A stretch of DNA of 64,000 nt. It comes from Pseudomonas fluorescens (GTDB taxonomy: Bacteria; Pseudomonadota; Gammaproteobacteria; Pseudomonadales; Pseudomonadaceae). The DNA lies in the NCBI RefSeq assembly GCF_001648775.1, contig NZ_LVEJ01000008.1, positions 124,001 to 188,000 of the forward strand, in the 5' to 3' direction. Positions 25,900 to 35,487 of this stretch are shown here, one piece after another. The position numbers and the translations under genes are program-made. Within the stretch, counting starts at the first letter, position 1. Every line of letters starts with the position of its first letter. Below the pieces are notes generated by a model that was given only the letters and a program-made list of their open reading frames with translations, did not search any database and was not told where the DNA came from.

Positions 25900-25977
25900 G
25901 CCGGCACCGAATCAAGCCAAGGGGATTGCCGGGGAGATTAAGTCAGAAAAGTTACTTGCAGATGACAGCGATCTAAG

Positions 25978-26065
25978 TGTGGGAGCGAGCCTGCTCGCGA
26001 AAGCGGTGTGTCAGTCACAAAAATGTCTCTGATACACCGCTTTCGCGAGCAGGCTCGCTCCCACA
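25978..26065. repeat. REP pair between xthA and PstS/OmpA gene
   Basis: Facing REP units (GCCTGCTC variant) lie between the xthA stop and the start of the PstS/OmpA fusion gene. They occupy what would be the leader region of the latter. Confidence 0.92.
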
Positions 26066-26085
26066 GGGGGGGCAGGATTCGAAGA

Positions 26086-26898
26086 TCAGGCCAGTTCAAG
26101 CCAGATCGGCGCATGATCGGAAGGCTTTTCCATTCCGCGCAATTCATAATCCACACCGGCAGCCTTCACCCGTGGCAACAAACCCTGCGACGCCAGAATC
26201 ACGTCAATGCGCAGGCCACGCTTCGGCTCATCTTCAAAGCCTCGGCTGCGATAGTCGAACCAACTGAACATGTCCGTCACATCCGGGTTCAAGTGGCGAT
26301 AACTGTCAGTCAGGCCCCAGTTCTTCAGGCGTGCCATCCACTCGCGTTCTTCCGGCAGGAAGCTGCATTTGCCGGTTTTCAGCCAGCGCTTCATGTTGTC
26401 CGGGCCGATGCCGATGTCGCAGTCTTCCGGGGAAATGTTCACATCGCCCATTACCACCAACGGCTGTTCGTTGTGGAACTGGCTTTCCAGCAGTGCTTGC
26501 AGATCGCTGTAAAAACGCTGCTTGGCGGGGAATTTGGTCGGGTGGTCGCGGCTTTCACCCTGAGGGAAATAGCCGTTCATGATCGTCACCGGCACGCCAT
26601 TGGCGTCGGCGAAGGTGCCCCAGATAAAGCGGCGCTGGGCGTCTTCTTCATCGGTGGCGAAACCTTTGTGGATCGCAATCGGTTCCTGACGCGAGAGCAT
26701 CGCCACGCCGTAATGGCCTTTCTGGCCGTGGAAGTACACGTGATAGCCGAGGGCGCGGACTTCTTCCAGCGGGAACTGGTCGTCGTGGACCTTGGTTTCC
26801 TGCAGGCCGATGACGTCCGGCTGGTGTTTTTCGATCAGCGCTGCCAGCTGATGCGGACGGGCGCGCAGTCCGTTGATGTTGAAGGAAACGATCTTCAT
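26086..26898 (-). CDS. xthA: Exodeoxyribonuclease III
   Basis: The start at 26898 ([14 protein letters not shown]) yields 270 aa, the usual ExoIII length. Motifs of the exonuclease/endonuclease/phosphatase fold are [21 protein letters not shown] (metal-binding Glu), [14 protein letters not shown] and the C-terminal [11 protein letters not shown] with the catalytic His. It nicks at abasic sites and degrades duplex DNA 3' to 5' in base excision repair. Monocistronic, with a REP pair at its 3' side. Confidence 0.97.
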   Translation of the reverse strand: MKIVSFNINGLRARPHQLAALIEKHQPDVIGLQETKVHDDQFPLEEVRALGYHVYFHGQKGHYGVAMLSRQEPIAIHKGFATDEEDAQRRFIWGTFADANGVPVTIMNGYFPQGESRDHPTKFPAKQRFYSDLQALLESQFHNEQPLVVMGDVNISPEDCDIGIGPDNMKRWLKTGKCSFLPEEREWMARLKNWGLTDSYRHLNPDVTDMFSWFDYRSRGFEDEPKRGLRIDVILASQGLLPRVKAAGVDYELRGMEKPSDHAPIWLELA

Positions 26899-27003
26899 GG
26901 TCGGCAGTCCTGGCAAAAGGGCGATGCTAGCTGACAGGGGGGAAATGGGCCAGTGTGGGAGAAATCATTTTGGCCTGTGGGACATGTGTTGCCTGGACCG
27001 GCC

Positions 27004-27073
27004 TCTTCGCGAGCAAGCTCGCTCCCACAGGGGAACGCATTCCAAAATGTGGGAGCGAGCTTGCTCGCGAAGG
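27004..27073. repeat. REP pair between xthA and GNAT gene
   Basis: An inverse unit and a forward unit, both with the AGCAAGCT/AGCTTGCT centre, are separated by only about 20 bases. This is the most compact pair in the window. Confidence 0.88.
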
Positions 27074-27195
27074 CGTCCGCCCAGTCGATGAAGATCTCGA
27101 CTTGGTCTATACCTGTGGGGAACCACGCCACCCGTAAAAGGTTCGTACCAACAAGAGCGCCGCCATTTGAACGCGCCCCGGGGAGAATCACCGTC

Positions 27196-27846
27196 ATGCC
27201 TGAAACCCAGACCGCCATCGCCGACATTCATATGCTCGACCGCGGCTATTCCCGCGAAGCCCGCTCGCTGCTTTATCAGGCTTATCGCCACGAGCCGACA
27301 TTCGGCTACCTGTTCGAAGCCGAGCGCCCAGGCTACGAGCAACGCGTGCGGGCGACGGTGCGCGAACTGGTCAAGCAACACTTCCTGCAGGATCTGCCGG
27401 CCATCGGCCTGCTGGTCAACGATCGCCTGATCGGCATCGCCCTGATCGCGCCGCCGCAACGCCGTTTGGGCATCACCGAAAGTTGGGCGTGGCGCCTGCG
27501 CATGGTGCTCAGCACCGGTTTCCGCTGCACCCGCCGCTATCTCGAATACCACGACGCGGTCGCGGCCTGCGTGCCCAGTGATTCCGTGCATATGCTGCCG
27601 CTGCTGGGGATTCACCCGCAATTTCAGGGCAAACACTTCGGCGAACAACTGCTGACGGCCGTACACAACTGGTGCGCCGTCGACGAAACTTCGCAAGGCG
27701 TGGTGCTCGACACCGGTAACCCGCGCTATCTGGAATTCTATAAAAGGCAGGGTTACGAAGAGATCGGCGAAGTTGCCGTCGGCCCGGTGCGTGAACACGT
27801 ATTTTTCCACGCCAATCCGCAGGTGTTACAAACTGCAACAGCGTGA
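27196..27846 (+). CDS. GNAT-family N-acetyltransferase
   Basis: The ATG at 27196 gives 216 aa with an acetyl-CoA-binding GNAT core: LLVNDRLIGIALIAPP (beta 3-4), MLPLLGIHPQFQGKHFGEQLL (the Q/RxxGxG/A loop, here QFQGKHFG) and VVLDTGNPRYLEFYKRQGYEEIG. Substrate unknown. It is immediately followed by tamA, with about 65 bases between the stop and the tamA ATG. The frame is open far upstream, but that part overlaps REP sequence. Confidence 0.85.
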   Translation: MPETQTAIADIHMLDRGYSREARSLLYQAYRHEPTFGYLFEAERPGYEQRVRATVRELVKQHFLQDLPAIGLLVNDRLIGIALIAPPQRRLGITESWAWRLRMVLSTGFRCTRRYLEYHDAVAACVPSDSVHMLPLLGIHPQFQGKHFGEQLLTAVHNWCAVDETSQGVVLDTGNPRYLEFYKRQGYEEIGEVAVGPVREHVFFHANPQVLQTATA

Positions 27847-27912
27847 CAATGAAACTTCTTGGGAAATTTCCTGTTCTATCACGCTCCCAAGCCCGTGATA
27901 GCATCCGCGCCT

Positions 27913-29640
27913 ATGAAGTTTCCAGGAAGATTTACCAGTGGCGTGCTCATGCTGTTAACCAGCTGCGCGGCGCTGGCGCAAAGTGAATTGGATGTGCGGA
28001 TCAAACCGTCCAACGATGAACTCAAGGCCAATATAGAAGGCTATATCGGCAGTCTCGGCGACCGTGACGAAGAAGCCCTGCAGCGCTTCAGTCGCGGTGC
28101 CGAAGAGCAGGCGCGCAAGGCAGCCCAGGCGTTGGGCTATTACCAGCCGCAGATTGAAAGTGACGTCAAGGGTGGCGACAAGCCGCGCCTGGTGTTGAAC
28201 ATCGATCCCGGCGAGCCGATTCGCCTGCGCAACGTCACCATTCGTGTCGACGGCCCGGCTGCCTCCCTCAAATCCTTTCGTGTACCGAAAAGTGACGTGC
28301 TCAAGTCCGGCGCGGTGCTCAACCATGGCCGTTACGAAGACGCCAAAAGACTTATTCAGAATCAGGCCTCGCGCTTCGGCTTCTTCAGTGGCCATTTCAC
28401 CAGCCAAAAACTGTTGGTCGACCCGCGCGCGGGTGTGGCCGACGTCGAATTGATCTACGACAGCGGCCCGCGTTATGCGCTGGGCAAAGTCAAATTCGAA
28501 GGCGACACGCCGTTCGACGAAGACTTGCTGCAACGCATGGTGCCGTTCAAGGAAGGCGAGCCGTACGACTCCGAGCTGATCGCCGAACTCAATCGCGATC
28601 TGCAATCGAGCGGTTATTTCGAAGGCGTGCGCGTCGATGCCGCACCGACCGCGGCGAAAAACGATGTCATCCCGGTCGACGTCAAACTCGACACGCGCAA
28701 ACCACGGACCATGGGCCTGGGCCTCGGTTATTCGACCGACGTCGGCCCGCGCATCAAGGCCAACTGGACGCGCCACTGGGTCAACCCGCAGGGCGACAGC
28801 TATGGCTGGGAAGCCGAACTGTCAGCGCCACGACAAAACGTCGGGCTGTTCTACGACATCCCGCTCGACCCACCACTGACCGACAAATTGCGTTGGGCCG
28901 GCGGCTATCAATTCGAAGACATCGACGGTTCCGACACGCTCAGCAAACTGCTGACCTTCGGCCCGGAATGGCACAGCAAATTGCCCAGCGGCTGGCAGCG
29001 GGTGATCTCGTTGAAATGGCAGCGTGAAGAATATGAACTCGGCGATGACTCCGGCCTGAGCACGTTGCTGATGCCCGGCATCAGCTACTCGTACCTGAAA
29101 AGCGACAACCGCATCGACCCGCACAACGGCTATCGCCTGAGCTTCGAAAGCAAATTGGCGAAGGAAGGCCTCGGCTCGGACAACAACCTTTTATATGGCA
29201 CCGCGCTGGTCAAAGGCCTGACCACGGTATTCGACAAACACCGCTTCCTCGGTCGCGTCCAGGTCGGCGGCAGCGCCACCAACGGCTACAACTCGGTGCC
29301 ACCGTCACTGCGTTTCTTCGCCGGTGGCGATCAGAGTGTGCGCGGTTACGACTATCAGAGCCTGTCGCCGAAAAACTCCGACGGTGACCGGATCGGCGGG
29401 CGTTACATGGTCGCCGGCAGCGTCGAATATCAATACTCGATCGCCGAGAAATGGCGCGTGGCGACCTTCGTCGACCAAGGCAACTCTTTCAACAAACTCG
29501 AACTGCCGAACCTCAAGACCGGGGTCGGTATTGGCGTGCGCTGGGTTTCACCGGTGGGGCCGATCCGCCTCGACCTGGCCCACGCACTCGACGACGATGG
29601 CGGCATCCGGCTGCACTTTTCCATGGGGCCTGAGCTGTGA
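27913..29640 (+). CDS. tamA: Translocation and assembly module outer membrane protein TamA
   Basis: The ATG at 27913 gives 575 aa with a signal peptide (MLLTSCAALAQS), three POTRA domains (about residues 25-265) and a C-terminal 16-strand Omp85 barrel carrying the lid-lock motif RFFAGGDQSVRGYDYQSL and the final beta-signal IRLHFSMGPEL. TamA works with TamB in envelope biogenesis (insertion of some outer-membrane proteins and phospholipid movement). Its stop overlaps the tamB start by 4 bases. Confidence 0.95.
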   Translation: MKFPGRFTSGVLMLLTSCAALAQSELDVRIKPSNDELKANIEGYIGSLGDRDEEALQRFSRGAEEQARKAAQALGYYQPQIESDVKGGDKPRLVLNIDPGEPIRLRNVTIRVDGPAASLKSFRVPKSDVLKSGAVLNHGRYEDAKRLIQNQASRFGFFSGHFTSQKLLVDPRAGVADVELIYDSGPRYALGKVKFEGDTPFDEDLLQRMVPFKEGEPYDSELIAELNRDLQSSGYFEGVRVDAAPTAAKNDVIPVDVKLDTRKPRTMGLGLGYSTDVGPRIKANWTRHWVNPQGDSYGWEAELSAPRQNVGLFYDIPLDPPLTDKLRWAGGYQFEDIDGSDTLSKLLTFGPEWHSKLPSGWQRVISLKWQREEYELGDDSGLSTLLMPGISYSYLKSDNRIDPHNGYRLSFESKLAKEGLGSDNNLLYGTALVKGLTTVFDKHRFLGRVQVGGSATNGYNSVPPSLRFFAGGDQSVRGYDYQSLSPKNSDGDRIGGRYMVAGSVEYQYSIAEKWRVATFVDQGNSFNKLELPNLKTGVGIGVRWVSPVGPIRLDLAHALDDDGGIRLHFSMGPEL

Positions 29641-32600
29641 AGCGTGGTTTGAAAATAACGGCACTGACGCTGTTGGCGCTGGTGTTGTTGATTGTATTGA
29701 GTGTCACTGCCGTGCTCGGTACGGCGGCCGGCAGCCGCTGGGTGCTGGGCCTCGTGCCGGGCCTCAGCGTCGAGAATTTCCAGGGTCGCCTCGGCGGGCA
29801 ATGGAGCGCCGATCATCTGCTGTGGCAACAGGACAGCAGCCGCGTCGAACTGAACAAGGCGATTTTCGCCTGGTCGCCGCTGTGCCTGACGCGCATGACC
29901 TTGTGCATCGAGCAACTCAAAGCTGATCAGGTCATCCTGCAATTCCCGCCGAGTGCAGAAACCACCGACAGCGGTCCGATCAAACTGCCGGATCTGCAAT
30001 TGCCGGTGGCTATCGAGTTGGGCGACGTGCAGGTCGGCAGCCTGTTGTTCAACGGCAGCGAGCAACTCAAGGGCTTGCAACTGGCGGCGCACTGGACCGC
30101 CCAGGGCATGCAGATTGAAAGCATCAAATTGCAGCGCGACGACCTCAGCCTGAACCTGTCCGGAACACTCGCGCCGACCGGCAACTGGCCGCTGAACATC
30201 GCCGGTGACCTGACATTGCCTTCGCCGGGCACGGGGCCTTGGACACTGGCGTTGAAGATCGACGGCGACCTGTTGAAAACCCTCAACCTGCACGCCGACA
30301 GCCGGGGTTACCTCGACGGCCAGTTGAGCGGCGAGCTGCAACCGCTGGCGGAAAACCTGCCGGCCAAGGTGCGCATCACTTCCGAGGCGTTCAAAGCGAG
30401 CGCCGATCTGCCGGACACCCTGCAACTCAATCAACTGGTGTTGACCGGCGAAGGCGACCTGAAAAACGGTTACCAACTCAACGGCAACGCCACGCTGCCC
30501 GCCGACAAAGGCCCGGTGGCGCTGCTGCTCAAAGGCAAAGTCGACGCCAGCGGCGCGCAGATTGCCGGCCTCGACCTGACGGCCAACGACAAGCAAAGCC
30601 TGAAGTTCACTGGCAGCGTCGATTGGAGCAAAGGCCTCAGCGCGCAAGCCAATATCAACTGGCAGGATTTCCCGTGGCATCGGCTCTATAACGAAATCGA
30701 CGAGCCACAAGTCGCTTTGCGTAGCTTCACTGGCGAAGTCTCCTACACCGACGGGCAATACCTCGGTAACTTCGACGCCGCACTGGATGGTCCGGCCGGG
30801 GCGTTTACCCTGAGCAGTCCGTTCAGCGGCAGCCTTAAACAGATCGCCTTGCCGCAATTGAAAATGCAAGCCGGGCAGGGCAAGGCTGAAGGTCACGTCA
30901 ACGTACAGTTCGCCGACGGCATTGCCTGGGACACCGCGCTGGATTTGTCGGCGCTGAACCCGGCGTACTGGGTCGCCGAGTTGCCGGGCACCCTCGCAGG
31001 GCCGCTGAAAAGCCAAGGCGAAATGAAGAACGAACGCCTGAGCCTCACCGCTGACCTCGACTTGAAGGGCAAACTGCGCGGGCAACCGGCGATCCTCCAG
31101 GCCAAGGCTGACGGCGCTGGCGAACAATGGAATCTGAATGCCCTGCAAATCCGCCTCGGCGACAACAGCATCAGCGGCAAGGGCAGTCTGCAACAGAAAC
31201 TTACCGGGCAGATCGACATCAAGCTGTCGCGTCTGGCCCAGCTCTGGCCGCAGCTGCGCGGGCAGGTCAACGGTCAGGTCAATGTGGCCGGTACGCTGAA
31301 GGCGCCACAAGGCAAACTCGACCTGCAAGGTTCGCAACTGGCGTTCCAGGACAACCGCCTGCAAAGCCTCAACCTCGACGCCACCCTCGACAGTGCGCAG
31401 CGGGCGAAAATCAATCTGAAAGGCGCCGGCATTCAGGCCGGTGACACCTCGCTGGGCACGCTGACCGTCAGCGCTCAGGGCGACCTCAAGAGCCAGAAAC
31501 TCGACCTCGACCTGATCGGGCCGCAACTTAAACTGGCCCTCGGTCTGGACGGCAATCTGGATAAAGGCAACTGGCGCGGACGCTTGGCCAGCGGCGATAT
31601 TCAGGCTGGTGGCCAGGACTGGAAATTGCAGAATCCGGTCAAACTCGAACGTCTGGCTGACGGCAAAATCAACTTCGGCGCGCATTGCTGGTTATCCGGC
31701 GATGCCAGCCTGTGCGGTGAAGATCAACGGCTGATGCCGGAGCCGAAACTGCGCTACCACCTCAAGCAGTTCCCGATCGAAAGTCTCGCGCAATGGTTGC
31801 CGAAAGATTTTGCCTGGAAGGGCAAGCTCAACGCCGATCTGCAACTTGACCTGCCGGCCAGCGGCCCGAACGGCGTGGTCAGCATTGACGCCAGCGGCGG
31901 CACCTTGCGCATGAAGGAAAAGGATCAGTGGCTGGACTTCCCGTACCAGACCCTGAAACTCACCAGCAAACTGACGCCGAAACGCGTCGATACCGAACTG
32001 AATTTCGTCGGCGGCAAACTCGGCGAATTGATGGTGCAAGCGCAGCTCAATCCGCTGCCGAAAAACAAACCGCTGAGCGGCTCGTTCCGGCTCTCCGGGC
32101 TGGACCTTTCGGTGGCGCGGCCGTTTGTGCCGATGGTCGAAAAACTCACCGGGCGCCTGAACGGCAGCGGGACGATTTCCGGCGGACTGCTGGCGCCGCT
32201 GGTCAACGGCACCGTGCAGCTCAGCGACGGCGAAGTGTCCGGCGCCGAGTTGCCGATGGAGTTGCAGAACCTGCAACTCACCGCCCTGATTGCCGGCGAA
32301 TCGGTACGCCTCGACGGCGGCTGGAAAAGTGGCAAGAGCGGGCAGGGCAGCCTTAACGGCAACATCGCCTGGGGTCAGGCGCTGGTGGTCGATCTGGCGT
32401 TGAAAGGCACGCAATTGCCGGTCACCGTCGAGCCGTACGCGAAACTTGAAGTGGCGCCGGACCTGAAGATTTCCATGGCTGGCGACGAGCTGAAAATCGC
32501 CGGCAAAGTGCTGGTGCCCAAAGGCGAAATCACCGTGCGTGAATTGCCACCCTCAACGGTGAAAGTCTCCGATGACACGATCATCGTCGGCGCGCAGACC

Positions 32601-33311
32601 GAAGAGGGCAAACCACCGCTGGCGATGAAAATGGACATCGACGTGGTGGTCGGTGAAGACAAACTGGCCTTCGCCGGTTTTGGTCTGACCGCCAACGTGC
32701 AGGGCCATGTGCACATCGGCGACAACATGGACACCCGTGGCGAACTGTGGCTCAACGACGGCCGTTACAGTGCCTACGGTCAGCGCCTACAAGTGCGCCG
32801 TGCGCGGCTGTTGTTTGCAGGCCCCCTCGATCAGCCGTATCTGGACATCGAAGCGATTCGCCAGACCGACGACGTGATCGCCGGTATTCGCCTGAGCGGC
32901 AGCGCCGAGCAGCCGACCACGCAGATCTTCTCCGAGCCGGCGATGAGTCAGGAGCAGGCGCTGTCCTATCTGGTGCTCGGGCGTCCGCTGAGCACCAATG
33001 GCGAAGACAACAACATGCTCGCGCAAGCGGCGTTGGGGTTGGGCTTGATGGGCAGTTCCGGGGTCACCAGCGGTTTGGCCAAGGATCTGGGGATTCAGGA
33101 CTTCCAGCTCGACACTGCAGGCAGCGGCGATGCCACCAGCGTGGTGGCCAGCGGCAATATTACCGAGAAGCTCAGTTTGCGTTATGGCGTCGGCGTGTTT
33201 GAACCGGCCAGCACCATTGCGCTGCGCTACAAGCTGAGCAAGAAGGTGTATGTCGAGGCTGCGAGTGGCGTCGCGAGTTCGCTGGATATCTTCTACAAAC
33301 GCGACTTCTGA
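29637..33311 (+). CDS. tamB: Translocation and assembly module inner membrane protein TamB
   Basis: The 1224-aa protein has an N-terminal membrane anchor (residues 5-27, LKITALTLLALVLLIVL), a long repetitive beta-rich AsmA-like body predicted as a hydrophobic groove, and the conserved C-terminal TamB (DUF490) domain. The latter contains GELWLNDGRYSAYGQRLQVR, AGPLDQPYLDIEAIRQ and the terminal YKLSKKVYVEAASG...DIFYKRDF. It spans the periplasm to meet TamA. Length is near that of E. coli TamB (about 1260 aa). GTG start with ATGA/GTGA-style overlap with tamA. Confidence 0.95.
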   Translation: MKRGLKITALTLLALVLLIVLSVTAVLGTAAGSRWVLGLVPGLSVENFQGRLGGQWSADHLLWQQDSSRVELNKAIFAWSPLCLTRMTLCIEQLKADQVILQFPPSAETTDSGPIKLPDLQLPVAIELGDVQVGSLLFNGSEQLKGLQLAAHWTAQGMQIESIKLQRDDLSLNLSGTLAPTGNWPLNIAGDLTLPSPGTGPWTLALKIDGDLLKTLNLHADSRGYLDGQLSGELQPLAENLPAKVRITSEAFKASADLPDTLQLNQLVLTGEGDLKNGYQLNGNATLPADKGPVALLLKGKVDASGAQIAGLDLTANDKQSLKFTGSVDWSKGLSAQANINWQDFPWHRLYNEIDEPQVALRSFTGEVSYTDGQYLGNFDAALDGPAGAFTLSSPFSGSLKQIALPQLKMQAGQGKAEGHVNVQFADGIAWDTALDLSALNPAYWVAELPGTLAGPLKSQGEMKNERLSLTADLDLKGKLRGQPAILQAKADGAGEQWNLNALQIRLGDNSISGKGSLQQKLTGQIDIKLSRLAQLWPQLRGQVNGQVNVAGTLKAPQGKLDLQGSQLAFQDNRLQSLNLDATLDSAQRAKINLKGAGIQAGDTSLGTLTVSAQGDLKSQKLDLDLIGPQLKLALGLDGNLDKGNWRGRLASGDIQAGGQDWKLQNPVKLERLADGKINFGAHCWLSGDASLCGEDQRLMPEPKLRYHLKQFPIESLAQWLPKDFAWKGKLNADLQLDLPASGPNGVVSIDASGGTLRMKEKDQWLDFPYQTLKLTSKLTPKRVDTELNFVGGKLGELMVQAQLNPLPKNKPLSGSFRLSGLDLSVARPFVPMVEKLTGRLNGSGTISGGLLAPLVNGTVQLSDGEVSGAELPMELQNLQLTALIAGESVRLDGGWKSGKSGQGSLNGNIAWGQALVVDLALKGTQLPVTVEPYAKLEVAPDLKISMAGDELKIAGKVLVPKGEITVRELPPSTVKVSDDTIIVGAQTEEGKPPLAMKMDIDVVVGEDKLAFAGFGLTANVQGHVHIGDNMDTRGELWLNDGRYSAYGQRLQVRRARLLFAGPLDQPYLDIEAIRQTDDVIAGIRLSGSAEQPTTQIFSEPAMSQEQALSYLVLGRPLSTNGEDNNMLAQAALGLGLMGSSGVTSGLAKDLGIQDFQLDTAGSGDATSVVASGNITEKLSLRYGVGVFEPASTIALRYKLSKKVYVEAASGVASSLDIFYKRDF

Positions 33312-33326
33312 CGCGCGTTTCCCCCG

Positions 33327-33356
33327 GCCGGGTCGCGTCGTTGCGATCCGGCTTTT
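33327..33356 (+). terminator. Terminator after tamAB
   Basis: GCCGGGTCGC and GCGATCCGGC form a 10-bp stem with one mismatch, followed by TTTT, 16 bases after the tamB stop. Confidence 0.6.
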
Positions 33357-33429
33357 GCAGAATGCATTAGACTCAGCGCAACTTGAAAGCTGCGCGGTTG
33401 GCGGCTGCCCGAAAACAACAGAGACGCCT

Positions 33430-34749
33430 ATGGTCCGCTTGAGTATGGTCTTGCTTGGTCACGACTTTGTCCGCAAGCGTTGGTCCGCGCTGGCGCTGAC
33501 GGGCGTTGTCTGGGGCGCGGCCGGTGTGGGCATCTTCATTGATGCGCTGGACGGTGTGTTGTATTTCCCGTTGCATCTTTTCGGCTATCTGTTGTTGCTC
33601 GAAGCCCTGATTCTGCTGCTGGTGCCGGCACCGCAAACCGGCACCGCTGCGGCCCTGCGCAAAGCGCGAGGTCTGGCTTTTCTCTTGCTGGGACTGCTGA
33701 TCGTCGACCGGCAACATGCTGCCGGGCTGATTCTGGCGGTGCTGTTTGGCGGGGCTTTCATCATTGACGGGGTCTTTCGGCTGGCGGCTGCGGTGGTGGT
33801 GCGCTTTGTCGGTTGGCAGGTGTCGCTGCTGGCGGGGTTGTTCGAAATCGGCTTTGGCGTGTTTATCCTTGAGCCGTATCCGACGCTGTATAAGGGCACG
33901 GTGCCGTTCTGCATCGGCATGAGCCTGTTTCTCACCGGTTGCGCCTTGTTGCGGCAAGCGGTGCGCTTCAAACACCAGCCGCCGCTGACAAGCCCTTTGT
34001 CAGTCAGTGCGCCGGCCAGCAGCGGCGCATTGGTGATTCACGTCTGGACCCCCAGCGGCACCGTTGATGACACTTTGGTGCGCAATCGCCTGCTCAACCG
34101 CTACATCGCAGCCGTCGACGTCAACGGCGTGATCTCCGCCGGCCATGCGGCGCTGGAATGTGGCCCGGACATTTACATCAGCCATTACCCGCAGGATGAC
34201 ATCGATCGTTCAGCGGGGGATTTCGTGCGCTTGCTGCGGGCGACGCCGAACAACGATGTCGCCGGCAGGTTTCTGCCCGACTATGCGGGCGAGGTGGCGG
34301 ACTGGTGTCCGTCTTCGGTGCAGGTCAGTTTTGCCCACTACGACGCCCGGCGCCTGCATGCGTTCTGGACGGAGTATCGGCAGAACAGCACGTACAACCT
34401 GACCAGCCGCAATTGTTCCAGTGCTGTCGCTCATAGCCTCGAAGCGGCTTTGGAAGGGGCGATGAACCGGGGGCACTCGAGCATGCTGGATTTTGCCCGA
34501 GTCATTTTCAGCCCCGAGTTCTGGGTTGCCGCGCAAGTGCGCAAGCGCGCCGAGGTGATGGCCTGGACGCCCGGGCTGGTGCTCGACTATGCGCGAGCGT
34601 TGCATGCTGCCATCGAGCCGGCACCGCCGGGTTGGCACAGCATTTATGCGGTGAGCAAGCGTGCCTTTGGGTATGTGGCGACAGCCTTGCGCGGGCGTGA
34701 GGTGCATCCGGTGCAGCCGCCACCTGCGCAGCCTTCCGACGAATCCTGA
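33430..34749 (+). CDS. HdeD-like membrane protein fused to a cysteine-hydrolase-like domain
   Basis: The ATG at 33430 gives 439 aa. Residues about 15-180 contain six hydrophobic helices with the HdeD/DUF308 repeat character (LLLLEALILLLVP, LAFLLLGLLIVDRQHAAGLIL, LLAGLFEIGFGVFIL). Residues about 200-400 are soluble, with a conserved-looking GHAAL (His) and a later NCSSAVAHSLEAAL (Cys), as in NlpC/P60- or DUF4105-like thiol hydrolases. HIS precedes CYS in the order seen in circularly permuted (LRAT-like) members. Function not known; possibly an envelope-stress-linked hydrolase. A monocistronic gene after tamAB. Confidence 0.72.
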   Translation: MVRLSMVLLGHDFVRKRWSALALTGVVWGAAGVGIFIDALDGVLYFPLHLFGYLLLLEALILLLVPAPQTGTAAALRKARGLAFLLLGLLIVDRQHAAGLILAVLFGGAFIIDGVFRLAAAVVVRFVGWQVSLLAGLFEIGFGVFILEPYPTLYKGTVPFCIGMSLFLTGCALLRQAVRFKHQPPLTSPLSVSAPASSGALVIHVWTPSGTVDDTLVRNRLLNRYIAAVDVNGVISAGHAALECGPDIYISHYPQDDIDRSAGDFVRLLRATPNNDVAGRFLPDYAGEVADWCPSSVQVSFAHYDARRLHAFWTEYRQNSTYNLTSRNCSSAVAHSLEAALEGAMNRGHSSMLDFARVIFSPEFWVAAQVRKRAEVMAWTPGLVLDYARALHAAIEPAPPGWHSIYAVSKRAFGYVATALRGREVHPVQPPPAQPSDES

Positions 34750-34771
34750 TCAATCCTGTACCGAGTCGCGG

Positions 34772-34866
34772 CCTTCGCGAGCAGGCTCGCTCCCACAGGT
34801 TTTGTGTCGTTGCCAATATTGTTTGGCTGACGCATGACCCTGTGGGAGCGAGCTTGCTCGCGAAAG
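34772..34866. repeat. REP pair upstream of the marR operon
   Basis: An inverse unit with the GCAGGCTC centre and a forward unit with the AGCTTGCT centre flank about 40 bases. Mixed centres show the two halves come from different REP variants. Confidence 0.88.
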
Positions 34867-34934
34867 CGTCAGCGCGGGCGCCACAAAAACCCAGCCCATT
34901 GGTCAACTAATTACCAAGCCTCCTAACTATTCCA

Positions 34935-34962
34935 TTGACATTCGCTGCCTAGGCAGTAACAT
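34935..34962 (+). promoter_or_regulatory. Putative sigma-70 promoter of the marR efflux operon
   Basis: TTGACA (34935-34940), a 16-base spacer and TAACAT (34957-34962). The whole spacer is occupied by the first MarR-type palindrome, so repressor binding would exclude RNA polymerase. Confidence 0.65.
34945..34956. promoter_or_regulatory. MarR operator, proximal copy 1
   Basis: CTGCCTAGGCAG, a perfect 12-bp palindrome, sits between the -35 and -10 boxes. The same 12 bases recur 33 bp downstream, about three helical turns away, on the same face of the DNA. Confidence 0.8.
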
Positions 34963-34976
34963 CTCGACATACATTC

Positions 34977-34990
34977 ACTGCCTAGGCAGT
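34977..34990. promoter_or_regulatory. MarR operator, copy 2
   Basis: ACTGCCTAGGCAGT, a perfect 14-bp palindrome just downstream of the predicted transcription start and 14 bases before the marR start codon. Confidence 0.8.
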
Positions 34991-35004
34991 TATTAGGTGA
35001 GCAA

Positions 35005-35487
35005 ATGAAGCATTTCACCCCGGACGAATTCAAACACTGCCATCTCGGCCTGTTGCTTGGCCGTGCTGCGCTGCTCAAGGACCGGATCATCGACACCCAC
35101 ATGGAACCCCACGGCATCACCGCCGCGCAGTTCAAGGTGTTGATCATCATGGCCCAGTACGGCGTCGATACTCCGGCCGAACTGTGCCGGCACCTGTCGC
35201 TGGACAGCGGTTCGATGACGCGCATGCTTGATCGTCTGGAGCAGAAAGACTTCCTGGCACGCCACCGCAGCGAAGGCGATCGCCGCCAGGTGCAACTCAA
35301 GTTGACCGAGCAAGGCCAGCAACTGGCCGATCGCCTGCCGCACATCGGCGCCGACGCGATGAATGAACTGGCGGGCGCCGTCACCCCGGACGAGTTGAAG
35401 ACCCTGGAATACATCCTCAAGAAAATTCTGCTGGCAGCCGGTGACCCGATCACTATCCAGCGCTTAGGTGAACACAATGAGCGGTAA
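35005..35487 (+). CDS. MarR-family repressor of the efflux operon
   Basis: The 160-aa winged-helix protein has the MarR core ITAAQFKVLIIMAQYGVDTPAELCRHLSLDSGSMTRMLDRLEQKDFLARHRSEGDRRQVQLKLTEQG, with the wing DRRQ and the C-terminal dimerisation helices. MarR proteins of the EmrR/MprA type are released by phenolic or hydrophobic drugs. It is the first gene of a four-gene operon and overlaps the outer-membrane factor gene by 11 bases. Two palindromic operators precede it, implying autoregulation. Confidence 0.93.
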   Translation: MKHFTPDEFKHCHLGLLLGRAALLKDRIIDTHMEPHGITAAQFKVLIIMAQYGVDTPAELCRHLSLDSGSMTRMLDRLEQKDFLARHRSEGDRRQVQLKLTEQGQQLADRLPHIGADAMNELAGAVTPDELKTLEYILKKILLAAGDPITIQRLGEHNER

